A stretch of 64,000 nucleotides of DNA from AR5 sp035762565. GTDB taxonomy: Bacteria; Methylomirabilota; Methylomirabilia; Rokubacteriales; CSP1-6. The notes beneath the pieces were generated by a model. That model did no database searches and was not told the origin of the DNA. It saw only the letters and a program-made list of their open reading frames with translations. Where the stretch lies: contig DASTOJ010000268.1 of assembly GCA_035762565.1 (NCBI GenBank), positions 1-64,000 of the forward strand. Direction: 5' to 3'. The position numbers and the translations under genes were made by a program. Below are positions 1 to 8,945 of the stretch, piece by piece; position 1 is the stretch's first letter, and each line of letters opens with the position of its first letter.

Positions 1-449
1 GGGACTTCGACGAATCCCGCGAGCGCGACGCCGCGGTAAACGGAGCCGTAGTCAGTGGTGGTGACCCGGTTGCCCTCGACGTCGACGGTCTCGAAGCGCG
101 TCGTGACGAGCGTGCCGGCCCGTCGCGGCTCCACGGCGATCACACGGGCGGTGGTTAGCAGCGTGTCTCCTGCGCGCGGGAATCGGTGGATGACCAGGTG
201 ATGCGTGGCGTGGACTCCGCGGGGCTGGACCTCGGGAGCGAGGGTCTTGTCGCGCAGGGCGACGGCGGCGGGCCACTCGTAGCAGACGGGGAAGAGCGGG
301 TGGGCGAGGGGGCCGTGGGCGCCGAGGGTGTCGAAATAGCGCGGGTCGGTCTCGCCGAGGGCGGCGGCGTAGGCCATGAGCCAGCGGGCGTCGAGCTGGT
401 GGGTGAGCGAGCCGGTCTCGGCGCCGACGATCGACGGGCTGAGCGTCAT
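1..449 (-). CDS. MaoC-like dehydratase N-terminal domain protein, cut by window edge
   Basis: The reading frame opens with ATG at 449 and runs off the left edge, so about 149 N-terminal residues are seen and the C-terminus is missing. The product resembles the N-terminal hot-dog domain of MaoC-type (FAS1-like) enoyl hydratases: an early segment ending YAAALGETDPRYFD, then HPLFPVCYEWPAA, then RGVHATHHLVIHRFPRAGDTL and TTDYGSVYRGV. Such proteins hydrate enoyl-CoA or related thioesters; the substrate here is unknown. Its ATG overlaps the TGA of the upstream ferredoxin/ASKHA gene by 4 bp (ATGA), so the two are probably translated together. The family assignment comes from recognised motifs only. 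Confidence 0.75.
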   Translation of the reverse strand, partial: MTLSPSIVGAETGSLTHQLDARWLMAYAAALGETDPRYFDTLGAHGPLAHPLFPVCYEWPAAVALRDKTLAPEVQPRGVHATHHLVIHRFPRAGDTLLTTARVIAVEPRRAGTLVTTRFETVDVEGNRVTTTDYGSVYRGVALAGFVEV

Positions 450-2305
450 GGCCGCGGGAAGTTCATGCCGTCCACGAAGATCTGCTCGAAGTCGGGATGG
501 GCGGCGAGCGAGACGTGCTCGATGCGCCGGGCGAGCGCGCCCGCGCGGGCGCGCTCGCGCTCGGAGAGCAGGCAGAGCTGGGCCCCCAGCGCGGCGGCGT
601 TGCCGACGTAGCGGATCCGCCCCGGCCCGAGGTCGGGGATGAGCCCGATGCGAACGGCGCTGGCGATCGAAAGATAGTTGCCGAATCCGCCGGCCAGCAT
701 CAGCTCGCCGATCCGCTCGGCCGGCACGCCGGCGACGTGCTGCAGCATGGCGATGCCGGAGGCGATCGCCCCCTTGGCCAGCTGCAGCTGGCGCACGTCG
801 TCCTGGGTCAGCACGATCTCGCGCGGGGCGCCGGCCTCGCCCGGGCGGAGCACGATCACCTGGCGCTCCTCGCCGCGCACCACGAGCCGGTCGCGGAGCC
901 CCGGCGGCAGCGCGTCGCGCCGCTCGACCTGGATCAGCCCGGTCCAGTCGATCGCGCCGGCCTCGAGCAGGCCCGCCACCAGGTCGAGCAGCCCCGAGCC
1001 GCAGATGCCGAGGGCGCCGGCCTCGCCGAGCGTGTGCACCCGAACGTCGTCGCCCACCGTCACGCGGTCGACGGCGCCCAGCGCGCCCCGCATCCCGTGG
1101 CGGATCTGGCCGCCCTCGAAGGCGGGGCCGGCCGGCGCCGAGCAGGCGATGAGGCGCGCCGCCGAGCCGAGCAGCACCTCGCCGTTGGTGCCGATGTCCA
1201 CCGCGACGCGGAGCGTGTCGCCCTTGTCGAGGTGGGTGGCCAGCGCCACTGCCACCGCGTCGGCGCCGACGAAGCCGGCCACGATCGGCAGCAGGCACAC
1301 CCGCGCCTCCGGGGCCACCTTCAGGAACAGCTCGCGGGCGCTGAGCGTCAGCGCGTGGCGCATGACCGGCGCGTAGGGCGCCAGCCCGACGTAGGAGGGA
1401 TCGATGCCGAGCAGCACGTGGTGCATGCAGGTGTTGCCCACGACCACGACCTTGTAGATCCAGTGGGGCAACACGCCCGAGGCCCGGCATACCTCGGCCA
1501 CGTGCTGGTTGAGCAGGCCGAGGATGCGCGTCTGCAGCTTGCGCAGGTTGCCGCGGTCGAACTGGGCGAAAGCGATGCGCGACATGAGATCGGCGCCGAA
1601 GACCGCCTGGGGGTTGAGGCTCGAAACCGAGCCCAGCTGCTCGCCCGACGTCAGCTCCAGCAGCGTCGTCACCACGCTGGTGGTGCCGACGTCGATGGCC
1701 AGGCCGAAGCGCATCGACGTCGTGTCGCCGCGCTCGACGGCGAGGATGCGCCCGGCGAAGGTGGTGACCGTCACGCCGGCCGGATCGTCCCGGAGGGCCT
1801 GCGGCAGCGCGGCCAGCACGCCCGCCGGCACGTCGGCGGGGGCCATGCCGACAGCGGCGGCCAGCTGCTCGACGTCGGAGGTCTGGTGGTGCTCCTCCCG
1901 GGGCAACGCCACCTTCACGAGCTGCTTGTCGACGCCGGAGTCGATCGTCACGCGACCGGCGACGCCGGCGCCGGCCCCGAGGATCTGGAAGGCCGTCTCC
2001 TCCAGCGGCGGCGCCACCTGCACGGTCGCCGCCTCGCTCGGCGCGCACTGGCAGGAGAGCCGGTAGCCCTCGCGCACCAGCGCGTCGCCGAGCTGCACCT
2101 CGTCGCCGATCGTGGGCGGCGGCACAGCGCCGGCCACGAACTTCACCCGGCAGGACGTGCAGCGGCCGCGCCCTCCGCACGTGGCGGTGATGTCGATGCC
2201 GGCGGCGTGGGCGGCGGCCAGGATGGTGGCCGCCGGCGGCAGCGCCAGCTGGTGCCGCACGTCGGTCCGGCGCGGGTGCGGGAGGATGGTGAGCGGCACC
2301 GCCAT
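446..2305 (-). CDS. 2Fe-2S ferredoxin / ASKHA domain protein (RACo-like corrinoid activation family)
   Basis: A 619-residue protein. The N-terminus is a plant-type 2Fe-2S ferredoxin with cysteines at about C43, C49, C52 and C85 or C87 (CGGRGRCTSC, then SCQC). A linker is followed by an ASKHA ATPase-like domain with FGLAIDVGTTSVV, VVVGNTCMHH, VAVDIGTNGEVLL and LAGGFGNYLS. This order matches RACo-type reductive activators, which use ATP to return corrinoid methyltransferases to Co(I). The ATG at 2305 is chosen because homology starts there; upstream in-frame sequence overlaps the DUF748 gene. No corrinoid protein or methyltransferase lies in view, so the client is unknown. Overlap with the downstream MaoC gene suggests a shared catabolic role. 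Confidence 0.85.
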   Translation of the reverse strand: MAVPLTILPHPRRTDVRHQLALPPAATILAAAHAAGIDITATCGGRGRCTSCRVKFVAGAVPPPTIGDEVQLGDALVREGYRLSCQCAPSEAATVQVAPPLEETAFQILGAGAGVAGRVTIDSGVDKQLVKVALPREEHHQTSDVEQLAAAVGMAPADVPAGVLAALPQALRDDPAGVTVTTFAGRILAVERGDTTSMRFGLAIDVGTTSVVTTLLELTSGEQLGSVSSLNPQAVFGADLMSRIAFAQFDRGNLRKLQTRILGLLNQHVAEVCRASGVLPHWIYKVVVVGNTCMHHVLLGIDPSYVGLAPYAPVMRHALTLSARELFLKVAPEARVCLLPIVAGFVGADAVAVALATHLDKGDTLRVAVDIGTNGEVLLGSAARLIACSAPAGPAFEGGQIRHGMRGALGAVDRVTVGDDVRVHTLGEAGALGICGSGLLDLVAGLLEAGAIDWTGLIQVERRDALPPGLRDRLVVRGEERQVIVLRPGEAGAPREIVLTQDDVRQLQLAKGAIASGIAMLQHVAGVPAERIGELMLAGGFGNYLSIASAVRIGLIPDLGPGRIRYVGNAAALGAQLCLLSERERARAGALARRIEHVSLAAHPDFEQIFVDGMNFPRP

Positions 2306-2325
2306 GCGGCGCCATTGTAGCGGGC

Positions 2326-5300
2326 TCAGTGCGTGATTTCGAACTCCACGCGCGCCGTGCCCTCGCTCTCGACGGCCGCCCGCGATTCGAGCGGCTCCAG
2401 CCGCTCGGGCGGGATTCCCGCCCGGACCAGGGCGTCGCGGGTCTCGGCCACGCGGCCGGCGGCCAGCGCGCGAAGCGCGCGCGGCGGCGTCGGCGTCTCG
2501 CGCGTCAGCTCCTCCAGCAGCGCCTCGTCGCTGACAGGGGGCTGGCGGCGCGGGAACAGCTCGGTGTACAGGCCGACGGCGGCGCGCCGGCGGGCGGCGG
2601 CGTCGGCGCCGAGGGCGGCCAACCGCGAGTCGAGGGCCTCCCGGCGGAGCGCGGCGACGTCGGCCACGGTCGTCACCGGACGCAGGCGCAGCCGGATCGC
2701 CGGAGCCTGCTTCAGGAACGCTGTCAGCCGCTCGAGCTGCTGGGCGCCGGCCGGCGTCGGGGCGGCCCTGGCGATCTGGAACGTGACCGGGTCCACGGAG
2801 ACCGCCTCGATCCGCGAGTCCTCGGTGAAGAAAAGCTTGCCCACCAGGCTGAAGGGCAGCGCGACGAGGCGGATGACGAGGTTGCGCACGGCCGCCCACA
2901 CCGCCTCGCCGTAGTGGAACTCCGGCGCCGACAGCCGCCCGTGGACGGGCACGTTGAGCTTGATGATGCCCTCGCGATTCTTGAGCAGCGACACCAGCGT
3001 GTCGAGCGGCGGCCCTACGCGGCGCTGGACCTCGCCGCCGCCGCCGGCGCGCTCGACCTCGACGCCGGTGAGCGTGACGTCGTTGACCGCCTCCAGCTCG
3101 TCGCCGTCCACGCGATAGCGTAGCGTGGCGGTCAGCGTGCCCTGGCGCGCGACCCAGGCCACCAGACGATCGAGGTACGAGTTCAGGCGCGGCAGCGGAA
3201 AGTCGCGGACGGCCACGGTGAGATCGAGAAAGCGGGGACCCATGAGGCCGCCCAGCTCTCCGTGAACGGTCAGCGGCGTGCCCGAGGCCAGCGTGCCGCT
3301 CAACGCGACCTTGGCCCGCCGGGACGGCCGGGTGGCGAGCCCCTCCGCGGTGAGCACGATGCCCGCCAGCTCCTCGGCATAGTGCGGGCTGGTCGAGCGG
3401 TCCACGAAGCGCACGAAGCCGTCGCCCAGCCTGAGGTCGTCGACGACGACGCGCACCCGCGGTTGGCGCGCCGGCGGCCGCGGATCACCGGCCGCCGGCG
3501 CACCGGCGCCGGCAAGGGGCTGGCGGGCCTTGAGGAGAGAGACCCACTCGAAGCTTCCGTCGGAGCTGCGCTCGAACAGGACCCACGGCCGGTCCAGGGT
3601 GAGCTGCTTGACGCGGATGCTCGTGGGGAAGCGATACCGAACCCCGGCCAGCGCCGCGCGCCGGGCCGTGGCCAGCCGCCGGTCGTCGTCCCCGAGGGCG
3701 AGGCGCTCGACAGCGACGTCCCCGTCGATCGCCAGGGCGATGGTCTCGCCGAAGGAGCCGTTGACCTTCGCGCGGCCGCTCAGTCGCCCGCTGAGCCGCG
3801 CGTCGATGGGCAGGTACGGACGGCCCGGCGCCAGATCCACCTGATCGAGATCGACCTCCAGTGCCAGCCGGGTGGGCTCGATGCTGAAGGTCCCGCGCGC
3901 GGTGAGGGTGCCGCCCCGACCCGGCATCGGGGTGGTCAGCTGGACTGCGGCCGGACCGCGAGCGGGCCAGCTCGCGTCGCGCAGGGCCAGACGCGAGCCG
4001 CGCAGCTCGAAGCGCGCGGCGGGCTCCACCGCGTCGTCCACGATGCTGGCGCCGCCGTTCTCGAACAGCGCGTCGCGCACGGTGAGGTGCAGCCCGGGCA
4101 CCGGCCCCGGCCCCGTCTCGGTCGCCGCCGGTGCCGGCCGGTCGGGACGCGGGGCGAAGAGCGCGCGCAAGGACAGCTCCCCCCGTGGATCGCGCGCGAT
4201 CTTCGTCCACGGCGTGTCGACCCGCAGCCGGTCGATTTCCAGCCGCGTCGGCCAGCGAAGATCCACGCCGTCTGCGTCCACCCGGCCGACCGTGAGCAGG
4301 GGCTGCTCGCCGTCCAGAAAGGCCACGTTGGCCGCGCCGACTCTGCCGCGCACGCTCAGCGCGAAGGGCTCGAGCTCGGCCGCCACGGCGACGTCGGCGT
4401 CGGCGGCGCCGTGCACGCGGCCGGCGATCGGCAGCCACGGTTGGAGCGCGGCGACGTCGACGCCCCGCACGGTGAGGGTGAGCTGGCCCCGGCGCTGGGC
4501 GGGGTCGACGGTGCCGCGCGCCGTGACCACGCCACCCGGCACGGCAGCCGACAACCGAACGCCGACCTCGCCACGCGCGGGCCACGTCACGTCGCGAGCG
4601 GTGAGGGCCAGGCGGCCGACCTCGACGCGCCCTCCGCTCGCCGCGTCGGTGACCACCGCGTGCCCATCCTCGATCCGCAGACGCCTCAGCGTGAGGTCGG
4701 CGGCCGCCGGCGGCTTCTCGCCATCCTGGGGGGGCGGCGTGGCGGCGGCGCCGGGTGGGGCCGCGGGGCGGAGCAGCGAGGCCAGGTTGATCTGGCCGTC
4801 GGTGGCGCGCTCGACCGTCGCCGTGGGCCGGGTGAGCGTGAGCCGCGCGACGCGTACGGTGGCCGGCCACGTGTACTCGGCGCCGCTGGCCGCGATGCGC
4901 GCGGCCCCGGCGAGGGGGCGCGATCCGTCCAGCAGGGCGACGCGCTGCAGGGTCGTGTCGCCGGTCACCGTCAGGCGCAGCGTCCCGTCGTGCGAGGCGA
5001 CGACCCGCACGTCGGCGTCGGCCGTCCCCCGCACGCGGCCGGCGATCGGCAGCCAGGGCTGAAACATGGCGAGGTCGCCACCGCGTACCCGGAGGGCGAC
5101 CTCGGCGTGACGCCGACCGGCGTCGACGGTCCCTTGCGCGCTCACCTCGGCGCCCGCCACGGCGGCCGAGACGCGCACGCGCGCGGGCCCGTGCCCGGGC
5201 CAGGTGACATCCTCGGCCGTGACCGCGACGCGACGCGCCTCCACGCGCGTCCCGCTCGCCGCGTCGCTCACGAGCGCATTCCCGTCCTCGATCTGCAGCC

Positions 5301-6822
5301 GGGTGATGCCGATGTCGAGCGCGGCCGCCGCGCCGGGCGTGGCCGCGGGCGGGGCGGGCGCAGGGCCGCCGGGCTCTGCAGCCGGACGGACGAGGGCCGC
5401 CAGGCCGAGGGCGCCGGCGTCGTCACGCTCGATCGTCGCCGAGGGCCGGCTCACCATCAGCTGGCCCACGCGGAGGGTCGCCGGCCACGTGTACTGGAGC
5501 CCCGTCGCGGTGAGGCGGGCGGCGCCGGCGAGCGTTCGGGAGCCGTCGCCCAGGGCCACGCGCTCGAGCGTCGCGTCACCGGAGACCGCGAGCTCGAGCG
5601 TGCGATCGGACGCGGCCCGGATCCGTACATCGGCCCGGGCGATCCCCTCGAGCCGGCCGGGGATCGGCAGATAGCGGGCGAGCGTGGCCAGCTCGATGCC
5701 GCGAGGCCGCACTCGGAGATCCGCGCGGCGTGGCTCGAGGCCGACAGTGCCGCCGATGTCGATCTCGCCGCCGCCGGGAACACTGGCGTGCACCGCGACC
5801 TGGGCCAGTCCCGTCATCGGCTGCTCGAGCCCGCTGGCGGTGGCGGTGAAGTCGGCGAACGTGAGCCGGCGCGGCGGCGCCGTCGTGGGATCCAGCACGG
5901 TGAGGTCGCCGCCCACGCTGGCGTAGCGGAGCACGAGCGAGCCGGGCCGCTGGTGGAGGTCGCGCACCATGACCCGGAGCTCGGGCGCCGTCAGCGCGTC
6001 GCCGTCCATCCCGGGTCGTCGTAGCGCGAGGCGTTCGATGACCGCGTCGGCGTTCACCAGCACGCCGTCCCTGGCGTCGACGGCGACGCTGACGCCCGCG
6101 TCGAGGCCGCCGCGCTCGAGCACGAGCGGACCGTCGGCCGGCAGGTAGAGCGCCGCCAACCGGAGGTCGAGATCGCGGACGTTGACCCACGCCCGCAGGT
6201 GGACGGGGGCCAGCCGCAACGCCTCCACGCGCAGCGTGACGAGGGCGCCCGCGATCGTCGTCGAGCCCACGGCCGTCCCCCGGGGCTCGCGCGTCGAGAC
6301 GTTGCGCGCGTCGAGGCGGATGTCGTCAGAGCGCCAGGTGCGCGCGGGCCGGAGCACGCGGTCCTCGAGCACGACTGACGAGCCGCCGGCGAGGCTGAAG
6401 CGGTCGACCGAGACGTCGAGGGCCCCGCCTGTCCGGGCCGGCCGGTCGAGCAGGTCGGAGACGTTGAACCGGTTGGGTTCGAGACGGACGATGCGGACGT
6501 GGCCGCTGGTCAGTGTGAGCTCCGCGATCCAGAGGTGCCCGCCGAGCAGCGCGCGCGGGTGGAAGCGGCCCTCCAGCCGCTCGAAGTCGGCCAGCCGACC
6601 ACCGTCGCGGTCGGCGACGCGGAAGCCACGGACGCTGAAGCGGCCGGAGGCGAGACTCAGGTCGAGCGCATCGATGGTGACGGGGCGCCCGGTGAGCGCC
6701 TGCAGCTGCCAGACGGCGACCTCGCGCATCAGCCCCGGCAGCATGAACAGCGCCGCCACGGCCGCCAGGACGACGGCGACGGCGAGCGCCAGGGCGAGGA
6801 GGAGGACACGCCGGCGGGTCAC
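2326..6822 (-). CDS. Giant AsmA-like DUF748 envelope protein
   Basis: A 1498-residue protein with a GTG start at 6822. The N-terminus has a basic stretch (TRRR) and one hydrophobic segment (about residues 5-28), then a very long beta-rich body typical of AsmA/DUF748 proteins, which span the periplasm and are implicated in lipid transport or outer-membrane assembly. The middle holds tandem units of roughly 210 residues. The landmark [YW]LPI.[AG]R..G recurs near 5680, 5050, 4430 and 3810, and IEDG..[LV]V.DAASG near 5300 and 4680. The C-terminal DUF748 part includes ALPFSLVGKLF and VDPVTFQIARA. It lies 20 bp upstream of the ASKHA gene. Upstream of GTG no ATG fits, so the start is moderately certain. 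Confidence 0.85.
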   Translation of the reverse strand: MTRRRVLLLALALAVAVVLAAVAALFMLPGLMREVAVWQLQALTGRPVTIDALDLSLASGRFSVRGFRVADRDGGRLADFERLEGRFHPRALLGGHLWIAELTLTSGHVRIVRLEPNRFNVSDLLDRPARTGGALDVSVDRFSLAGGSSVVLEDRVLRPARTWRSDDIRLDARNVSTREPRGTAVGSTTIAGALVTLRVEALRLAPVHLRAWVNVRDLDLRLAALYLPADGPLVLERGGLDAGVSVAVDARDGVLVNADAVIERLALRRPGMDGDALTAPELRVMVRDLHQRPGSLVLRYASVGGDLTVLDPTTAPPRRLTFADFTATASGLEQPMTGLAQVAVHASVPGGGEIDIGGTVGLEPRRADLRVRPRGIELATLARYLPIPGRLEGIARADVRIRAASDRTLELAVSGDATLERVALGDGSRTLAGAARLTATGLQYTWPATLRVGQLMVSRPSATIERDDAGALGLAALVRPAAEPGGPAPAPPAATPGAAAALDIGITRLQIEDGNALVSDAASGTRVEARRVAVTAEDVTWPGHGPARVRVSAAVAGAEVSAQGTVDAGRRHAEVALRVRGGDLAMFQPWLPIAGRVRGTADADVRVVASHDGTLRLTVTGDTTLQRVALLDGSRPLAGAARIAASGAEYTWPATVRVARLTLTRPTATVERATDGQINLASLLRPAAPPGAAATPPPQDGEKPPAAADLTLRRLRIEDGHAVVTDAASGGRVEVGRLALTARDVTWPARGEVGVRLSAAVPGGVVTARGTVDPAQRRGQLTLTVRGVDVAALQPWLPIAGRVHGAADADVAVAAELEPFALSVRGRVGAANVAFLDGEQPLLTVGRVDADGVDLRWPTRLEIDRLRVDTPWTKIARDPRGELSLRALFAPRPDRPAPAATETGPGPVPGLHLTVRDALFENGGASIVDDAVEPAARFELRGSRLALRDASWPARGPAAVQLTTPMPGRGGTLTARGTFSIEPTRLALEVDLDQVDLAPGRPYLPIDARLSGRLSGRAKVNGSFGETIALAIDGDVAVERLALGDDDRRLATARRAALAGVRYRFPTSIRVKQLTLDRPWVLFERSSDGSFEWVSLLKARQPLAGAGAPAAGDPRPPARQPRVRVVVDDLRLGDGFVRFVDRSTSPHYAEELAGIVLTAEGLATRPSRRAKVALSGTLASGTPLTVHGELGGLMGPRFLDLTVAVRDFPLPRLNSYLDRLVAWVARQGTLTATLRYRVDGDELEAVNDVTLTGVEVERAGGGGEVQRRVGPPLDTLVSLLKNREGIIKLNVPVHGRLSAPEFHYGEAVWAAVRNLVIRLVALPFSLVGKLFFTEDSRIEAVSVDPVTFQIARAAPTPAGAQQLERLTAFLKQAPAIRLRLRPVTTVADVAALRREALDSRLAALGADAAARRRAAVGLYTELFPRRQPPVSDEALLEELTRETPTPPRALRALAAGRVAETRDALVRAGIPPERLEPLESRAAVESEGTARVEFEITH

Positions 6823-6863
6823 GGTTTCAAGAATGCCAAGACGCGCCGCCGAGCGCGAGCAAC

Positions 6864-6892
6864 TTGCTCGCCCCTCGCCCAGCCGGTATCCT
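6864..6892 (+). promoter_or_regulatory. Sigma-70-type promoter of the amidase operon
   Basis: TTGCTC (6864-6869), a 17-bp spacer and TATCCT (6887-6892) read toward the small gene at 6900. The ATG lies only 7 nt past the -10 box, so the transcript would be leaderless. The match is by eye. Confidence 0.5.
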
Positions 6893-6899
6893 GCCCGCC

Positions 6900-7085
6900 A
6901 TGACCAACGATCCCATCGATCTCGCCACCCTCCGTAGCGGCGCGCGGCTGGCCGGCTTCGAGTGGACCGACGCCGAGCTGGAGGAGATCCGGCCCCAGGT
7001 CGAGGCGGCGCTCCGGCTCTTCCGGGTGCTGGAAGCCGTCCCCATCGGCGACGCCGAGCCGACGACACTGTATCGGACGGTGTGA
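6900..7085 (+). CDS. GatC/AtzG-like small amidase partner (DUF4089 type)
   Basis: A 61-residue protein just before the amidase gene. The helical sequence ends in LRLFRVLEAVPIGDAEPTTLYRTV, resembling the C-terminal tail of DUF4089/AtzG proteins and more distantly GatC. In AtzE-AtzG type hydrolases the small subunit wraps and stabilises the amidase. The stop is one base from the amidase GTG, so the two are coupled. No gatB is nearby, which argues against a tRNA amidotransferase. The call rests on size, position and the D-E-P tail; it could also be a divergent GatC. Confidence 0.6.
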   Translation: MTNDPIDLATLRSGARLAGFEWTDAELEEIRPQVEAALRLFRVLEAVPIGDAEPTTLYRTV

Positions 7086-7086
7086 G

Positions 7087-8499
7087 GTGGCGGAGCTATT
7101 CTGGGCCTCGATGACGGAGCTGGCCCGGCTGATCGCCACCAAGGCGGTCTCGCCGGTGGAGGTCGTCCAGGTCCACCTGGATCGGATCGCCGCCCTCGAC
7201 GCTGATCTGAGAGCCTACATCACCGTGTGCGCCGACGCGGCCCTGGAGGCGGCCCGGGCCGCCGAGGCGGCGCTGGCAGCGGGCCAGCCCGTGGGGCCGC
7301 TGCATGGCGTCCCCTATGCGCTCAAAGACCTCTACGACACCGCCGGCGTGCGCACCACGGGGGGCTCGAAGATCTTCGCCGAGCGGATACCCGCGACCGA
7401 CGCGACCGTCGCGCGGCGGCTGGCTCGGGCGGGCGGAATCCTGCTGGGCAAGCTGAACATGGTCGAGTTCGCCTATGGCCCCGAGGGTCTCAACACGCAC
7501 TACGGCCACGCCCGCAACCCGTGGGACCGGGGCCGCCATCGCATGGCCGGCGGTTCGTCGTCGGGGTCGGGCGTGGGGGTGGCGGCTGGACTGGCGCCCG
7601 GGACGCTCGGCTCCGACACCGGCGGCTCGATCCGTATCCCGGCCTCGCTGTGCGGCATCACCGGGCTCAAGCCGACCTACGGCCGCGTGAGCCGGGCAGG
7701 CGTGCTCCCGCTGGCGTGGTCGATGGATCACGTGGGGCCGATGACCCGCACGGCGGCCGACTGCGCGCTCATGCTCGGGGCGATCGCCGGCTACGATCCG
7801 GCCGACGCCAGCACGAGCGTGCTGCCGGTGCCGGACTACCTGGCCGCGCTCACCGGCGACGTCAGGGGGCTGCGCGTGGGCCTGCTCCGGAGCTTCTTCC
7901 TCGAGGGGGCGACGGCCGAGGTCCGGACCGCGGTCGAGGCGGCCGCGAAGATCCTCACCGCCGCCGGCGCCGTCGTAGACGAGGTGAGCCTCGAGACCGT
8001 GAAGTACGTGCCGGCGACCGCGCTGGCCGTCGTCGGGTCCGAGGCGCTGGCCTACCACGCCGAGCTGCTGCGCACGCGGGCGGCCGAGTACGATCCGGAC
8101 ATCGCGCGGCGGTTGCGCGTGGGCGCCTTCGTGGGCGGCGCCCACTACGTGCGGGCCCAGCAGGCGCGGGCGCTCGTCCGGGCCGAGGTCGACGGCGTGC
8201 TGGCGCGGCGCGACGTCCTGCTGGCCCCCAGCACACCCATCACGGCGCCGGCCGTCGACGAACGGCAGACGACGCTGGGCGACGGCCCCTCCGACGTCCG
8301 GAGTGCGCTCATCCGGTTCACCCGCCCGTTCAACGTGTCGGGCCATCCGGCGTGCGCCGTGCCGTGCGGCTTCACCGCCGGCGGGCTGCCGATCGGCATG
8401 CAGCTGGTCGGCCGGCCGTTCGACGAGGCCACCGTGCTGCGCGCCGCCGACGCGTTCCAGCGCCTGACCGACTTCCACACGCGCCGGCCGGTGGCATGA
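7087..8499 (+). CDS. Amidase signature family hydrolase
   Basis: A 470-residue amidase. The Ser-cisSer-Lys triad is visible: Lys80 in ALKDLYDT, cis-Ser at 157/158 in GGSSSGSG and nucleophile Ser181 in TGGSIRIPA. The fold is that of GatA, AtzE and FAAH, hydrolysing a carboxamide or similar C-N bond. A GTG start at 7087 is preferred over ATG at 7111 because ELFWASMTELARLI is part of the usual N-terminal homology. With the GatC/AtzG-like gene immediately upstream and no gatB, it is more likely a small-molecule amidohydrolase of the AtzE kind than part of GatCAB. The substrate cannot be read from the sequence. Confidence 0.85.
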   Translation: MAELFWASMTELARLIATKAVSPVEVVQVHLDRIAALDADLRAYITVCADAALEAARAAEAALAAGQPVGPLHGVPYALKDLYDTAGVRTTGGSKIFAERIPATDATVARRLARAGGILLGKLNMVEFAYGPEGLNTHYGHARNPWDRGRHRMAGGSSSGSGVGVAAGLAPGTLGSDTGGSIRIPASLCGITGLKPTYGRVSRAGVLPLAWSMDHVGPMTRTAADCALMLGAIAGYDPADASTSVLPVPDYLAALTGDVRGLRVGLLRSFFLEGATAEVRTAVEAAAKILTAAGAVVDEVSLETVKYVPATALAVVGSEALAYHAELLRTRAAEYDPDIARRLRVGAFVGGAHYVRAQQARALVRAEVDGVLARRDVLLAPSTPITAPAVDERQTTLGDGPSDVRSALIRFTRPFNVSGHPACAVPCGFTAGGLPIGMQLVGRPFDEATVLRAADAFQRLTDFHTRRPVA

Positions 8500-8538
8500 C
8501 GCACGGCCCGGTCATCAGGACGGCGGGGGAGAGATTCG

Positions 8539-8943
8539 ATGAGTGAGCGCGATATCGGCGAGCGGCTGGGAGCCCTCGAAGCGCGGCTGGGCCGGCTCGA
8601 GACGCTGCTGGGGACGCTCAACGACCGGCTCGATCGCTCGGGGACGAACCTGGCCGACGCCAAGGCCGGGATCCAGGCCTGGGTGACCGAGTACGTCTCG
8701 CTGCGCCTGCAGCAGCTCGTGCCCGAGACCTGCGAGCACGCGCCCGACGAGCTGGCCGCGAGCGACGGTCCCGTGCTGCCGGGCAGCCGCATCCGGTGCA
8801 CCGACGAGGTCCTGCATCGCCTGGGCCGCATTCCGATTCCCTTCGTGCGCCAGATGGTGACCCAGAAAGTGGTGGAGACCGCGCGGGCGGAGAACATCGG
8901 CCTGGTCGACGTGCCGTTCTTCGAGCGCGCGGCCACCTTCTGA
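8539..8943 (+). CDS. PCP_red domain protein with N-terminal coiled coil
   Basis: A 134-residue protein. Residues 1-40 form a heptad-like helix (LGALEARLGRLETLLGTLNDRL). The C-terminus matches the small PCP_red domain found at the end of the 57-kDa protochlorophyllide reductase subunit and in many stand-alone bacterial proteins: WTDE-like CTDEVLHRLGRIPIPFVRQMVTQKVVETARAENI. No other chlorophyll-synthesis gene is present, so the domain name says little about function; stand-alone forms often lie near iron-sulfur or nitrogen genes. It follows the amidase by 39 bp and is 2 bp from the Smr gene. Confidence 0.65.
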   Translation: MSERDIGERLGALEARLGRLETLLGTLNDRLDRSGTNLADAKAGIQAWVTEYVSLRLQQLVPETCEHAPDELAASDGPVLPGSRIRCTDEVLHRLGRIPIPFVRQMVTQKVVETARAENIGLVDVPFFERAATF

Positions 8944-8945
8944 CA

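Noticed and set aside
2329..6024. Long open frames on the plus strand opposite the DUF748 gene
   Set aside because: Arg/Pro/Gly-rich low-complexity translations caused by high GC; the minus strand has coherent domains.
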